From Tetrapyrgos nigripes (lineage: Eukaryota; Basidiomycota; Agaricomycetes; Agaricales; Campanellaceae), in contig JAACJM010000065.1 of assembly GCA_013368315.1 (NCBI GenBank), forward strand, positions 1 through 64,000: a stretch of 64,000 nt of DNA, in the 5' to 3' direction. Under the pieces are notes generated by a model that made no database searches, had not been told where the DNA came from, and saw nothing but the letters and a program-made list of their open reading frames with translations. A program made the translations under genes and the position numbers. Positions 44,292 through 55,688 of this stretch are shown one piece after another. Position 1 is the first letter of the stretch. Every line of letters begins with the position of its first letter.

Positions 44292-45335
44292 CTAATTTGG
44301 GGACTGTGTAGGAGCAGTGCCAGACACGGTATTACCTGTGTCATTAGAGATGGAAGCTGCTCGGCTGCAAGCTTCATTAGCCATCTTGCGTTTGTTACAG
44401 TCATCCATAGAATGCTTTCTGCCACAGAACATGCATAGATTCTTTTGTTTGCAGCAGTCCTTCTCAGCCTGAGAGAGTTTCCCGTCCTTCCTGAGCTTGT
44501 TAGCCCAGGGTTTCAGGTTCTGGCTGGAAGAGGACAAGGGGTTGGAGTTAGAGTTGGAATTGGACTTCCCAGATTTGTTAGGCTTTCCAGAAGAGCCCAA
44601 AGGTTTTCCAGATCCACCATTTCCACCCAAACCCTTTCCATCATTGTTACCCTTGCCCCTGGTTCCTGCTTCTCGCTTCTTTTCAGCTTGACAATGCCAG
44701 TAATGGGAATTGATGTGGAAAACTTGGGCTTTAAGGCAGAAGAGTTGTTCCTCCTCAGAGACGAGAGAAAGAGTATCCTTGATGTGGGGAGCTAATCCCT
44801 TCTTGAAGAAGTGTCGGAGGGAATGCTCATCCCACGCAACCTGTGATGCAAGTTGCTGGAAGCAGATGCAATACTTTGTGGCCTGATTGGAATCCTTCAT
44901 ATGAAGGTTTTCCAGTCAGTCCTCAGCATCTCCAACCTCATTGTAGACCCTGAAATTGTCCTTCAACTCCTTGATAAAGATAGTGAAGTCTAGGGTCCAA
45001 GGAACGGGATCTTCAGGATCCAGATTGAGGATATCCAGCTCGAAAAATTCAAGCACGGTACCAGAGAAGTAGGAAAGCGTGAAGCCAATTTTTGCAGCAT
45101 CAGTGGCATACACATTGGGACAATTCTGGAGGTTGATTTGGACTTGGATGAGGAAATGACAGAGCTTCTTCAGATCAGATCTGTCAAAGGTATCAGGCTT
45201 TTTGATGTTGGTTTTCTCACTTGATCCAGGTGTGAGTCTTCCAATAACATCATTGAAACTCTGGAGTGCAGTAATGAATTGTGCTTGCTCCTCATTGGAA
45301 TCAGAATCATTGTCATTGCCACCAGTCAGGATCAT
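44292..45335 (-). pseudogene. gag of element D
   Basis: Acidic start (GGNDNDSDSNEEQAQF) preceded by an Asp/Gly-rich stretch, then a Ty3-type capsid (FDRSDLKKLCHFLIQVQINL, FTLSYFSGTVLEFFE, FIKELKDNFRVYNEVGDAE). One TGA near 44916 replaces a probable Trp codon; the frame goes on through HFFKKGLAPHIKDTLS, a Gly/Lys/Asn/Ser-rich linker and a zinc knuckle C-MF-C-GRK-H-SMDD-C, one residue shorter than the usual spacing. Confidence 0.85.
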
Positions 45336-45703
45336 TCAGATCCCCAACACCACCTCCACCACCACCTCCACCATCATCCCCACTACCATCATCATCATCC
45401 CAATCCTTTCCATGATGGCTAGGTCCAGCATGGAAGTCATCATCAGGATCTTGGAGTGGAGGCACAGGCTCAATTGGTTTGGGTGTTGGTATGAGTGCAA
45501 GTCTGGGTTTGGGTCATGGTACCCGAGTCAACTGGAACATCAGGATCCCATTCATCCAGGAAATCCTGGAAAGGACTGGAATGGGGTTTGCTAGGACTCA
45601 GATGAGCAAAGATGCTACCAGAGTGCCTATGCTGACGAATTTGGAGAAGTATGGTTTTTTGAATGGTGATTCCAGACAACTCAGAGATGGAAGTCTAAAA
45701 TAC

Positions 45704-46319
45704 TGTTAAGTCCAGGCAGATCCTAGTGCTAGGAAACACTATGGACCCAGGCAGAGGTCTTTAGGAAAGAGTGGAACGATGATGAATCTGGACAGAACCA
45801 GGAAGAGAGAGGTTCCAGTTGGAATGACTGGGAAGTCAAGATGGAAAGTCAATGGCACTATTAGTACCACCTCACTGGTTGTCTAACGGAATTGATCAGA
45901 AAAGATAGGAGACCAGCTAAATTGATTTTAGACTTAAGCTATCTACTACAAAGTTGCTAGCTTAAGTACTACTTCGGAATTGTACAGAAATGAGATAGGA
46001 AAGAATCGGAAATGAAAGATAATATAACTAAAATAAGTATTGACAAAGGGAACACTCAATTTGCTATCATCATGTGGAAACCCTTTGGAAAGAAAAGGAA
46101 GGGGAGCAGATGGTGCTACGAGATATGAAACAGAAATAGCTGTCTGGTTAGTATCCAATATGACAAGGATAGGATCTGATGGGAAATGTGGACTAAATGG
46201 ATTTGTGGCAACTTGGATATGAATCAGAAATGAATCAGAAATGAAATGGAATGAAAAGGAAGAGTCAGAAAGTATTCGGAAACAATCGGAAAGAGTTATG
46301 GAAATGCATAGGCTTTACA
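45704..46319 (-). repeat. 5' LTR of element D
   Basis: 616 bp, TGTTAAGTCC...GGCTTTACA on the plus strand; differs from the 3' LTR by indels and substitutions. Confidence 0.92.
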
Positions 46320-46577
46320 GTTACTATCTTCCCTTCTGTTCTGTGTACATAAACCTAGAGTAGTAGCTCCCTAGTCCCCATCTTGACCTCTTTGTCTTGG
46401 GACTAGGTGAGCATCTCATGTATCTCTTGTCTTCACTTAATATTAACTTCGTCTTGGGACTAGGTTCTCATGTATCTCTTGTCTTCACTTAATATCAACT
46501 TCATCTTGGGACTAGGTTCTCATCGTCTTCTGTTTACTGCTGCTCTGTCTACATCTATTTGTTTGAGCCACATGACA
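46320..46577 (+). repeat. 3' LTR of element H, right part
   Basis: Continues the LTR from 37992. It holds three copies of a TCTTGGGACTAGGT-headed unit (two in the solo LTR at 31278) and ends near GAGCCACATGACA, the inverse of the LTR start. Confidence 0.75.
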
Positions 46578-47084
46578 CATTAATGTGTCAGCCCCTATTC
46601 AGTGTACTTTCATTGTACTTCAATATAGACATGCATAAGAACAGACACCTAGGTTACCTGCCAAGATTATATATCCATGGGATACCATGTTGTTCAATGC
46701 CAATAAGTTCACCCTTGCTAGAATTTTATCTATACCATCTACAACATCAGTGACATTTTTACATTGTACAACAAAGTTCCAGATGATAACAAAAATTCTC
46801 AAGTAATTAGAGAGTTTGCGCAAAAGCCACACCATTGCTGAATTGAATGCTGTAATGTTCATGTGACAGCTGAATTGAGGGCTCAATTGAAAAGCCACGG
46901 GCGTAGCTTTGCGCAAACTCACTATTGTAATTGCTATGGGTAACAGGAATACATATTTACATGATATAACTACATGTATGCAAAATGTGTTGATGGTCGT
47001 GAAGTTGGAAATCATTAACTGATCCTTACTGGACTTCGAATCTAAAGCGTAGAACTGAGAAGAGAAGGGTGGCACCAAAATTTC
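46578..47084. other. Intergenic stretch between the transposon nest and host genes
   Basis: No gene seen. It contains the 13-bp perfect inverted repeat GAGTTTGCGCAAA at 46812-46824 and 46908-46920, which may bound a 109-bp MITE-like element. Confidence 0.4.
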
Positions 47085-50000
47085 CTAGCCCCCCACAACA
47101 GCCGTTTCCTTGTTCTTCATCTCGCTCTCTTTCTGGATTTCAATACCTTTCATGCCCTCCTTCAACCATTCCTTGGTTCTTTCTGCAACAGCATCATAGA
47201 CAAAATGCACAGGTGGATGCATCATATGCTTGAGAATCCATCGGTTCCTGTCGTACTCTGCCCTATCCCTGCTGTCGTCAGACTCTGAGTCATCACCAGC
47301 TCCATACAAACTCGATTTATCATCCCAGTCTTCCGATTCCAGCCTCCCTTTCCCATCATAGCTCTCGTGAATCGAGGAGCCGTCATTAGCGGTGTACTCG
47401 CCATTTGTCTTAAACATCCCAATCTCACCGTCCTGATCAACTTCAACGCCACCCCAGCCACTTCTTTCCTCGCTATTCTCAGTTCTTTCATGCACAGTCG
47501 AGTCATGCGTGGGGGCTTCGACAATCTTCCTCTTCCCCAAAGCCTTTGCACTCGGTTTGATCGGTGTCTGAGCATCCTCCTCCTCATTATCCAACTTCTT
47601 GTGTCCATTGCCAATGTCCTGAAGCCGACGCAAAGAACCTGTGCCATCAAGCACATCTACATGACCATCATGTTTCCCATTCAATGTACTTTCGGTGGAC
47701 GTCGCGAAATTCAAGTCTAACACAGGTGTTCTGGGACTAGGTGTACGAGACGGCGGTTGATGATATTGCGATGGAGGCGATTGCGTAGAGCCAGGCGAGT
47801 GTGCCAACTGTCCGTGTCCGGGACTCCTCGGTCCAGCAGGGGCATGCGGATGGGGTGGGACCAGTAGTTCACCACTCGGATGCATCATGAGCATGCTGCT
47901 TGGTCTCGAGCTAGGTCTTTCGGCTCTATCTCGCAGCGTGGGTGTCTGGCTTCTAGTTGCGGGGTGTGGATTCGGTAAGGGTGCAGAGGTGAAAGAACCG
48001 GTTGGCGAAGGAGTCCGTGCACGATCAACGGAGTGAGAGGCGCCGCTGGCAGAGAGGGTGGAATCTTCGAATGGTGTCGAGGAAGGCGGTATGCCCTGTG
48101 TTACACAAATTGTCGCGTCGATATCGTGATCGTCGGCACCATCATATTCGGTATCCAATGCAAGACGGTGCGGAATGCAGGCAATGTTGTCGTGATCGTC
48201 ATTATCCAGATATTCGGGACCAGGGACAAGTATCACCGACGTGTTCATTGTCATCCAGTCATAGAACGAAATATCATCACACAGAACCAGTGGCATTGCA
48301 GGTAATCGGGGAATACCGGATGCGTGGTCGAGATCGTTGTCGCCGTCATTATCATAATACGTCGTTGAAGAAGACGACCGGAATGAATTTCGACCAACGC
48401 CGTCGTGTTGAGGAGACGAGAAGACCGAATGGATACCCAAGATGCGGTAGAATGGCGGACGGTTGTCGTTTTCGTCGGTGGCATCAGGCGACACAACGTC
48501 GGTGTTGTCATTGGCAGCAGGTAAATGTTGTGAAGTTTTTTCCGGACCATCCAAAGCCACATTCGTTAGATCAGTCAAGGGAAGGAGGGAGGTTGCCCGA
48601 TAGTCCATGTAGTACAGAGAATGTCGTGACAGTGTAATGTAGAGGAGTGTATAAACAAAACAATAAACATGTAGAAGAAGGAAAGGACAAAGATGGTGGT
48701 AAGTCGTCTTTGCCAATTTTGACAAAGGGAGTGGCACTCACCCTTTTATCCCTCCTACTAATACTCTCCACCCTCTTCTCTACGGCGACTCTCTTTAAAT
48801 CATCATACTGTTTCAGCGCACCCAACAATTCTTCATTCGCTTCCAATAACGCCGCAAGCAGTCTTTCCTCTGTCGTTTGTTCATCATCAAAGTCGTCTTG
48901 GCCCTGTGCAGTCGTGGACAACGGTATACTTGCAGTCGAGCCGGTCCTTCCGAGATTGGGACTCAAGGCATGGATGACGTTGACCGAAGATTGTGATACT
49001 GTCCGCTGCCTCACATGTTCAGTGTCCTGGGCATATAGCAATATTTTCTCCCTTTCCCTCTCCCTTCTACTCTTGTCGGCACTTGCACTTGCCCACGGAA
49101 TTTGAGCAGCGATGAGCTCTTGAGAAGACATACATTTAATTTGGAACTCCTATGAAATAGCGCAAGTCGGTTAACAAAGATTGACGCGCAGTATGTTCGA
49201 CTTACTGAAATGACATCTTTTCCGTCCCCTTCCAGATCCAACTCTTCAGGCTTCGTATGGCCGACTGCCTGACTTAATAGACCAGCATTCCCCATTCCAA
49301 TTTTACATTCCTGGAATAATCTCCTGATATCCTCCTCCAGTGGAATGATTTTATCCTTTGTCGACTTTTTCTCCTTCTTGCGATGCGACTTGTCCTTGTG
49401 CCCATCTTTATCCCTTTCCCTTTCCCGGTTCTCTCGGTCTTTATGTGACCGTTCTCGCTCAGAATGGTCACGATGCCGATGCTTCCTTTCGGACTTTTCC
49501 CTATCCTTCTCCTTGTTGTCCTTCTGAGTCTCTTTAGGTGGCAGGGTGTCGATCTGCGTGATGGGTAATGTTCCGGTGCTCAGGTTCGGTGTCGTCCCTG
49601 GGACAATGGATCCAGGAGGAAATTGACCCGCAGATCCTAACGAAAACTGGCCTTCGTAGTAGGAGCCACGGTGACCAGCTATTGGTGGATTGAACATGGC
49701 GTCGTCTGTATCAAAAGGTATACCCTAAATAAAAATCTTAGAGACAAAAATAAGATCAGTAGCAATGAGAACGCACTTCATCGGGCTTATCAAGGGATTT
49801 GACACGACGCCATAGGCCTCTAAAGCCTGTTGTATCCTTCTCTGGAGTTGCGGGTCAGCAAAGAGACAGATGAGATGTTGAGACACGTACTTGAAGCAGA
49901 AGCATAAGCTGCAGCAGCTATGACATCCAATACGCGCTCCTTGACCACGGGATTGGTGGCAGGGTTTCTGATGAGATCTTCAAGAGTGTCGAGAAACTTT

Positions 50001-50682
50001 CGAGAGGTAGACTGAGCGATAAATGTATCCGAGGAGTTGCGTAGCATGATGGCCCATAACTGGACTAACAGTCAGTGCGTGGCATAGTGATAATGAATGA
50101 ACGCCTGTACCCTGGCGGCACTCAGCTGAGCCTGAGGCTCACCATATTTGAATTCACGTCTGAGGGCACGAACGGCTTCCTTGGCAGATGTTTCGCCGGC
50201 GGAAGCGGTTTCACAGACTTCGAGGACAAGAGCCCAGTCCTCGGAAGATGTGGCGGTAAGAAAGCCTATAGAAGCGAGTTAGCTTGGCGTGACGGTATGG
50301 CGAACTACGCACCGATCATCCTTGTGAGGGCCGTGCTATCCTTATCGACCATCTGCCATTGCTTATCCTTTTCCCTGTCCCTGTCGCGATTCCATCCAGC
50401 AAACCACTTGACATCACGTCTAGAATGGTCGGTTTGTTCGATTGGAGAATCTGGGTCAAGGGCCTTGAGTATGCCGAGGACTGGTGCAGGCTTTTTTGAC
50501 TGCTGCTGTGATTTGGGGCCAGGACTGGGACTTCGTGGAGGAGTTTCGACGAGATGATAGTCGTCCTCGTCACGGTAGGCGGCATGCTGCTGATGGATGG
50601 GAGTGTGCTGCTGGGTTGGGGTTGTAGTTGGAATTGGATCCTTTTCCTGCTGCTTTGGCTTTGCAGAAAAGAACTTCTTCAT
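47085..50682 (-). CDS. VHS/GAT-domain membrane-trafficking protein
   Basis: Exons 50682-50313, 50265-50111, 50059-49891, 49841-49777, 49724-49206, 49149-48742 and 48707-47085 give 1102 codons in frame. Residues about 124-240 are a VHS domain (FLTATSSEDWALVLEVCETA, EAVRALRREFKYGEPQAQLS, LWAIMLRNSSDTF). A Lys/Arg/Glu/Asp-rich stretch (about 310-375) is followed by a GAT-like helical region (EEDIRRLFQECKIGMGN, LLAALLEANEELLGALKQYD). The C-terminal half is low-complexity Ser/Pro-rich, probably disordered. VHS-GAT proteins bind ubiquitin and act in endosomal sorting; yeast Lsb5 is the nearest type I can name. The last intron is only 34 nt, the only acceptor available; without it the protein would end at 48571 after exon 6. 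The last exon start is therefore the weak point. Confidence 0.75.
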
Positions 50683-50866
50683 CGAGAATTTATACTTGAA
50701 AAAGAAGGAATATTAATCTGGGAGTTGCACGAAGCTGTGTAAAACAGACGCAGGCACTACAATTTCTCACGGCCTCTTTCTTACCTCGTCTTGCTCTATG
50801 GGTCCTCAGCTCAGCCTCAATGTCTGCCTTCAAGGCGCGTCAAGAAATCAAATAAACCGTGTACAT
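50683..50866. other. Intergenic region upstream of the VHS gene
   Basis: 184 bp between two minus-strand genes; it must hold the VHS gene promoter and the terminator of the GH3 gene. No clear TATA box. Confidence 0.4.
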
Positions 50867-52714
50867 CTATATACGCGTCGCCAGTTCCGTCAAGGCAACT
50901 GCACTCGATTCGCAACTCGCCAGATCATACTCCTCTTCATACGGTGTGCCCGTCGACACTATGACAACTCTGGAACTCTTTGCCTTCACTCTTGCTAGTG
51001 CGTCCTGCTGCCATTTCGCAGTATCCCCATTACGAAACACGAAAATCGCCTGGCCTTCTTGCACCTCAACTTCGTCTCGGTAGACAACGTGTTTACACCA
51101 CGGTAGAGCCTCTGCCATCGCCAAGAATGACGCGCCAGCCGTGTTGCGAATTTTACCATCCTTCGTCCTCAGAACCCCCTCTGCATCATCCACTGCCAAG
51201 TTGATGCTCTCGTTTGCTGGCGTGTACAATGTTGTCGGTATATTCTTGTCCATCCGGGTGAACCCATCTTTAACCAGTATACTTCTCTTGTAGCCTTCTT
51301 TGGCAACTGCAGCATTCTCTATCTTGAGCTGGCTCCATCTACTCTGCCAGTCTTCATCTTCATTCATTACGTTGGTCCAGGTGAGACCCAGCCAATCCTT
51401 CAGCTTGTCTACCCGTTCAGCACCTGTCATCAACTCATCCACCGTTATCCTCCCGTCTTCTACTGCCTGCCAAACCTTCTCAATTGCTCCGACCTGTTTC
51501 CTGAATGTGTGGCAGATCATGACAACGTCCGCCCCTGCCTCAATCGCTCTCACCGCCCCTTCTTCAATTCCACATCCACCTCCCCAACCGCCCTCTTTCT
51601 CCTTTTCGCTGGCCTGGGTCCTCGCAATAGCATCCATCTCTAGGCAGTCTGTCACCACCAACCCCTTAAACCCCATCTTTTCTCTCAATAACCTAGTCGT
51701 CACCTCTCTACTCAACGAACATGGCTCATACATCTTTCCCGTTACTTCAGGCATTGCCATGTGCCCCGTCATCATGGTTACTCCTTCCCAGCTAGAAACT
51801 CTCTCAAACGGTACCAACTCTCCCTTTGCTAACTCATCCATTCCCTTCTTGATGACCGGCATCCCCAGATGCGAATCGACGCTACAGTCTCCGTGTCCAG
51901 GGAAATGCTTGACACACGGTGCAATGCCCGCACTCCTCAACCCCTCACAAGCTTTTTCCACATGTTTTGCTACTTCTTCCGGACCCTCCCCGAAACTCCT
52001 CACTCCGATAACCGGATTCTTCTTGTCTGTATTCACGTCCCCTACGGGAGCGTATACCCAATTGACACCAAGCATCGCCAGTTCCTTTCCGGACGCTTCA
52101 TATGTCTTTCTCGTCATTTCCAGAGCAGAAATCTCATATTTCACGTCGTCTTTGATACGGCCAAGAGGCATCGCACCGGGACTGTTCATTGTAACGTACC
52201 ATAGTAAACCTTGTATTAGCGCACTCGAAATATCACAACTGACATTCACTCACAATTGGGTAACTGCTTCCTGACCTCTACCAGGCGGTACCGTGAACGC
52301 ACTGACCAGTCCTCCTTCTTGATCTGTTCCAATCAACAGAGGTTTGGCCTCTTCTCCTTGAGCCTCAGATGCATGCTTCTGCAAGTACCTAATCATCTCG
52401 CGAACCTAGGTGTGCGCGAATAACGAGATAAATGATCGAATTTGAAAAGCGCAGGGCAACCGACCTCATCCTTTCCTTTCACATTCCTCTTCATCAATAT
52501 GACATTGCCCAAGTAATACGGAGCTTCCAACAGAGTCTTGATACCCTCTGATTCAGGATCATCGAGTTTGGGCGAAGTACCATGATATCCTAGAACGAAG
52601 CGCTGCAAAAATAGTGAGTCTGAGAGTCAGGGATAGCTTTTCTCTGAGGTGCGGTTTACTGACTTTTCCTATCGCTCTTTTTAAAGAGTCCGTCAATTCT
52701 ACTTTCTGGGGCAT
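50867..52714 (-). CDS. GH3 beta-N-acetylglucosaminidase-like hydrolase
   Basis: Exons 52714-52664, 52602-52465, 52405-52254 and 52181-50867 give 551 codons. The third acceptor (AACAG at 52182-52186) was chosen because it restores the frame and the family motif TQFPGAM. Glycoside hydrolase family 3, NagZ-type: substrate loop GTDQEGG (D91), KHFPGHGD (205-212) with the Asp-x-His pair D216/H218 that acts as acid/base in this subgroup, and nucleophile D292 in LVVTDCLEM. A C-terminal domain of about 200 residues follows. No signal peptide, so it is likely intracellular, possibly in turnover of GlcNAc-containing glycans. An upstream in-frame ATG at 52798 would add 28 residues; the shorter start fits better with the first domain. 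Confidence 0.88.
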
Positions 52715-53304
52715 GATGGTAGACAGTAAGGCGTGTGCACTTGTATCTGGAACCTTTCCCCACAATACTAATATGGGAATCCTCCCCTTTCTGCCCACTG
52801 CTGCGGCCGACTAGCTCGGTTAGAGCGCCGTGCTAATATATCTATCTATAAGGTCCTACCGAGATTGCTTTTCATTTTGCCCTCGAGTACCAACACCACT
52901 ACCTCTAGATCTCCTGTTACAGCTAGGCGTTCTTCCTGCCATGTAATCAAGCCAGCAAATCACACCATTTCGCTCCAGCGCTTCGAAAGTGGTTGACTAC
53001 TATTTTCTATCCTTGCTTCCCGCACTTCCCCAGTGCCTTCTTGGTTTACACCGTCTGCAACGTACACACTGATCATCTTACGGGAACACCGAGATATGGA
53101 AGGCGTGAAAGATTTATAAGGACCGTGCTTTAAGCATCCTCAACATGTTTTGCACTTCTCTTCTTTAAGATAGCCCAGAATATGAAAGCCGTAAAGCTGC
53201 TCCCTTTACTTGCTGGACTTCTACACCTACCGATGATACGTGTATATACTCACTAAACCCACCCCGCCAATAAGCATTCACCATCGTTCAAATGCTACTG
53301 AAGC
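52715..53304. other. Intergenic region
   Basis: Between the GH3 gene start and the amidase gene stop, both on the minus strand. It contains a tRNA-Ile-like half sequence at 52805-52838; otherwise I see no feature. Confidence 0.4.
52805..52838 (+). pseudogene. tRNA-Ile(AAT)-like 5' half
   Basis: TAGCTCGGTTAGAGCGCCG followed by TGCTAATA resembles the D arm and the 5' side of the anticodon arm of eukaryotic tRNA-Ile(AAU). No matching 3' anticodon strand, T arm (GGTTCGA) or acceptor strand follows in the next 120 bp, and the D loop is short. Probably a tRNA fragment or relic. Confidence 0.35.
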
Positions 53305-55425
53305 TCAGCACTCCTTCCAGGAGAATCTGTCCTCCCAAGCGAAAGCAGCCTTGTAGATCGTACTCTCGTCAAAATGCTTCCCGACTATCTGCAAGCCAAC
53401 TGGGAACTTGATATTCTTGTCTTCCCTCGCTTCCAGCATCCCAATTGGCCTGTAAACGTTCTGAGAATATTATCAAGTCTTAAAGAGTGAAGGGAGCTTA
53501 CATCGTTAACGCGGGATGACCTGTAACATCGAAAGAACATGTATTCGCAGTTTGACCTAGTCCTTTCTCGATCTTTTGCACCACTGTCGCATTCAAAGGC
53601 GCATGCGGCGTAGGCAAGTATGGCACAGTCGGCATCACCAGCACATCATACTTGCTGAGGGCCTCGTCGTACTGCTCTCTCAAACGTCTTATGAGGTTGG
53701 TTGCCTTGCCGTACAATTCTGGCTGTTCAAAGTAGAGCGTGGATTCCGATGTGAATGAGCAACGAATAAATCAGGACAAAGGAAATAATGCATACACAGT
53801 ATGATTGCATATATACTCCGTTCATGATCATATTCTTTGCAGCCCATGGCGTTTTCTCCCATCCTTCAGCCGTATGCAAATTCCCCATTTTGATCGTCAA
53901 CAACTCATCGTAGAAGCCTTGCCTGCCAACTTTCCCACCCATGAAGCCAGGAACGCATCCCATTCGCACTACGCAGAGCCACAGCGGCATCGACATAGAG
54001 TGTTGCTAGTTACAAGTCATCAACCCTGACCATCAGGGATATGGGATCACTCACTGGAACGGAAACCTCTTCAACCACAGCACCCAAGTCTTTGAACTTC
54101 TCTGCCGCCTCTCGAACTTTCATAGCCACCCTTGGGTCGTTCAAGCCCGACGGCATATCATGAAATCCTTCCTTCAATAGTCCAATCTTGAATCCTTGCA
54201 GTGGTTTCGTACTCTTTTTCACTTCATCGAGGACAGAGGGGTAATTGGGTATTTGTGATGGAGGTGGTGTAGCCCGGCATCGGTCATCAATGTTGTCGTT
54301 TCCCGCGAGAGCTTTCAGAAGGATGGCATTGTCAAGAGCTGTCCGTGTCATAGGCCCAGTGTGATCTAAAGTAGACTCTAATATATGTGTGAGTACTTGG
54401 TGCTTATCGTTTCGACTCATATACGCACCCAAGGAAGCTATCCCTGTATAAGGTACCAAACCTTGAGTAGGCTTCATGCCATAAATGCCGCACCATGAAG
54501 CTGGGAGTCGGATGCTACCTCCCTGGTCACCGCCAACGCCCCTATTCAGACTAAGCAAACGAACAATCATCAATATCAAACTTCCAAATACTTACATGTC
54601 GACTGCACCCGACGCAACAAGAGCTCCGCAACCACTCGAACTACCTCCAGCAGAGTATCCTCTAGCGTATGGATTATGAACTGGCCCCGTAGCCGCAGAG
54701 AACGATGTCCCTGTCATTGAGAAATTCTCGCAGACTGCTTTGCCAACGATAGTTGCACCGGCCATCAAAGAGCGTGTCACCACCGTTGCGTCCGAGGTTG
54801 GGATCTGTATGTAGAACCGTCATGGCGCGAATAGTTAGACCATGACCATTCCCGGATAATTTCTCGTGGAAGAAAACGAACGAAATCAGTAACAGCATCT
54901 GTTCCAAGTAGACAATGGACTTGAGCAACGCTGATGTTGTCTTTCATCACAATTGTTTTGCCAACGAGAATTCCTTCGTTTGGTTGGGTGTCTTTGGCCT
55001 GCCGTTGGCTTCAGTCAGATAATAACCTTGACAACGCAGCACTCACGGTGAACTTCCAAGCCCAAGCTCCCAAATCATTTTCTTCGGCCTTTGGAAAGTG
55101 TAAATTCTCTCTAGGGAATCTCCTCAAGTCTGTGGGAGGCACATAGTCTATGGCGACAATGTCCATCCTTCAAGTAAAATTTGACGGAAAGAGACACGTA
55201 CCGGGCAAATCTTTTACAGCACTGATAGTCTCATGAAATGCCTTCAATAGCGCCAAGTAGTCTGCTCGCTCTTCAGCTTTCAGAGTATGTCCCAACTTTG
55301 CTAGGACGGAATCAAGATGACTGTCATCCACAGGATTATCTCTGCGATACACCAACACTTGAATGAGCGTAAATCGAGAGAGCGCGAAGAGCTCACAGGG
55401 AGACTGAGAGGGAGGGAAGCGACAT
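53305..55425 (-). CDS. Amidase-signature hydrolase
   Basis: Ten exons: 55425-55397, 55341-55202, 55147-55047, 54998-54882, 54804-54596, 54541-54429, 54377-54055, 54005-53796, 53722-53502 and 53449-53305; all splice in frame to 535 codons. The start [10 protein letters not shown] was chosen because it joins in phase to the second exon. The Ser-cisSer-Lys triad is visible: K109 in VMKDN, S184 in AGGSSSG, S208 in GGDQGGSIR. It hydrolyses carboxylic amides to acid and ammonia; the substrate cannot be told, but close fungal relatives are general amidases of about this length rather than mitochondrial GatA. No signal peptide or membrane segment. Confidence 0.9.
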
Positions 55426-55688
55426 CGTGGAAGTCTTGTCACAAGAAGCGAGAAGCTATAAGTATTATCTCTCAGAGAGGATATGCCTGCCGGTCGGATA
55501 ATCAAAGCGTCTACGCCGGTAAAAGCAAGAATATCGCAGAGAAGAACGAAATTGAGTACAACGCTCGTTGCCAAAAGTCTATGAGTTGTCGGTTTTACAA
55601 CCTTCCACGTCAAGCAATGAAGGGTATTCAGCTAGTATTATCTCGTGCAGTAGGATACATACATCTCCATCTCTGAACACCAAGCTCT

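Larger units (their letters stand above)
37993..46319 (-). mobile_element. Ty3/gypsy chromodomain element D (third copy of the A/B family)
   Basis: Complete element in the H 3' LTR. Flanks GCTAC (37988-37992) and GTTAC (46320-46324) are a target duplication with one change. Minus-strand order: 5' LTR, gag, protease, RT, RNase H, integrase, chromodomain; then the accessory gene on the plus strand; then the 3' LTR. A 470-bp inverted-repeat insertion lies in the RNase H region. CG-poor with many stops. Confidence 0.93.
19890..46577 (+). mobile_element. Ty3/gypsy element H, host of the second nest
   Basis: Pieces of one pol read in order: 19890-21605, 28706-29822, 36826-37663, then a polypurine tract and the 3' LTR (37681-37992 plus 46320-46577). 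Each gap is explained by a bounded insertion with a target duplication. The 5' LTR and gag are not found upstream of 19890, so H is 5' truncated. Its LTR end (TGTCATG...CATGACA) was set by inverted termini and is uncertain by some bases. Confidence 0.75.

Noticed and set aside
52182..52253. A 44-nt intron ending at the ACAAG acceptor (52210-52253) in the GH3 gene
   Set aside because: It leaves the wrong frame; the 72-nt intron ending AACAG restores the frame and gives the family motif TQFPGAM.
55148..55166. Start of the amidase at the ATG at 55166
   Set aside because: That ATG lies inside a phase-consistent intron (55148-55201); splicing to the upstream exons gives a continuous N-terminus with the usual DLPDYVP-type junction.
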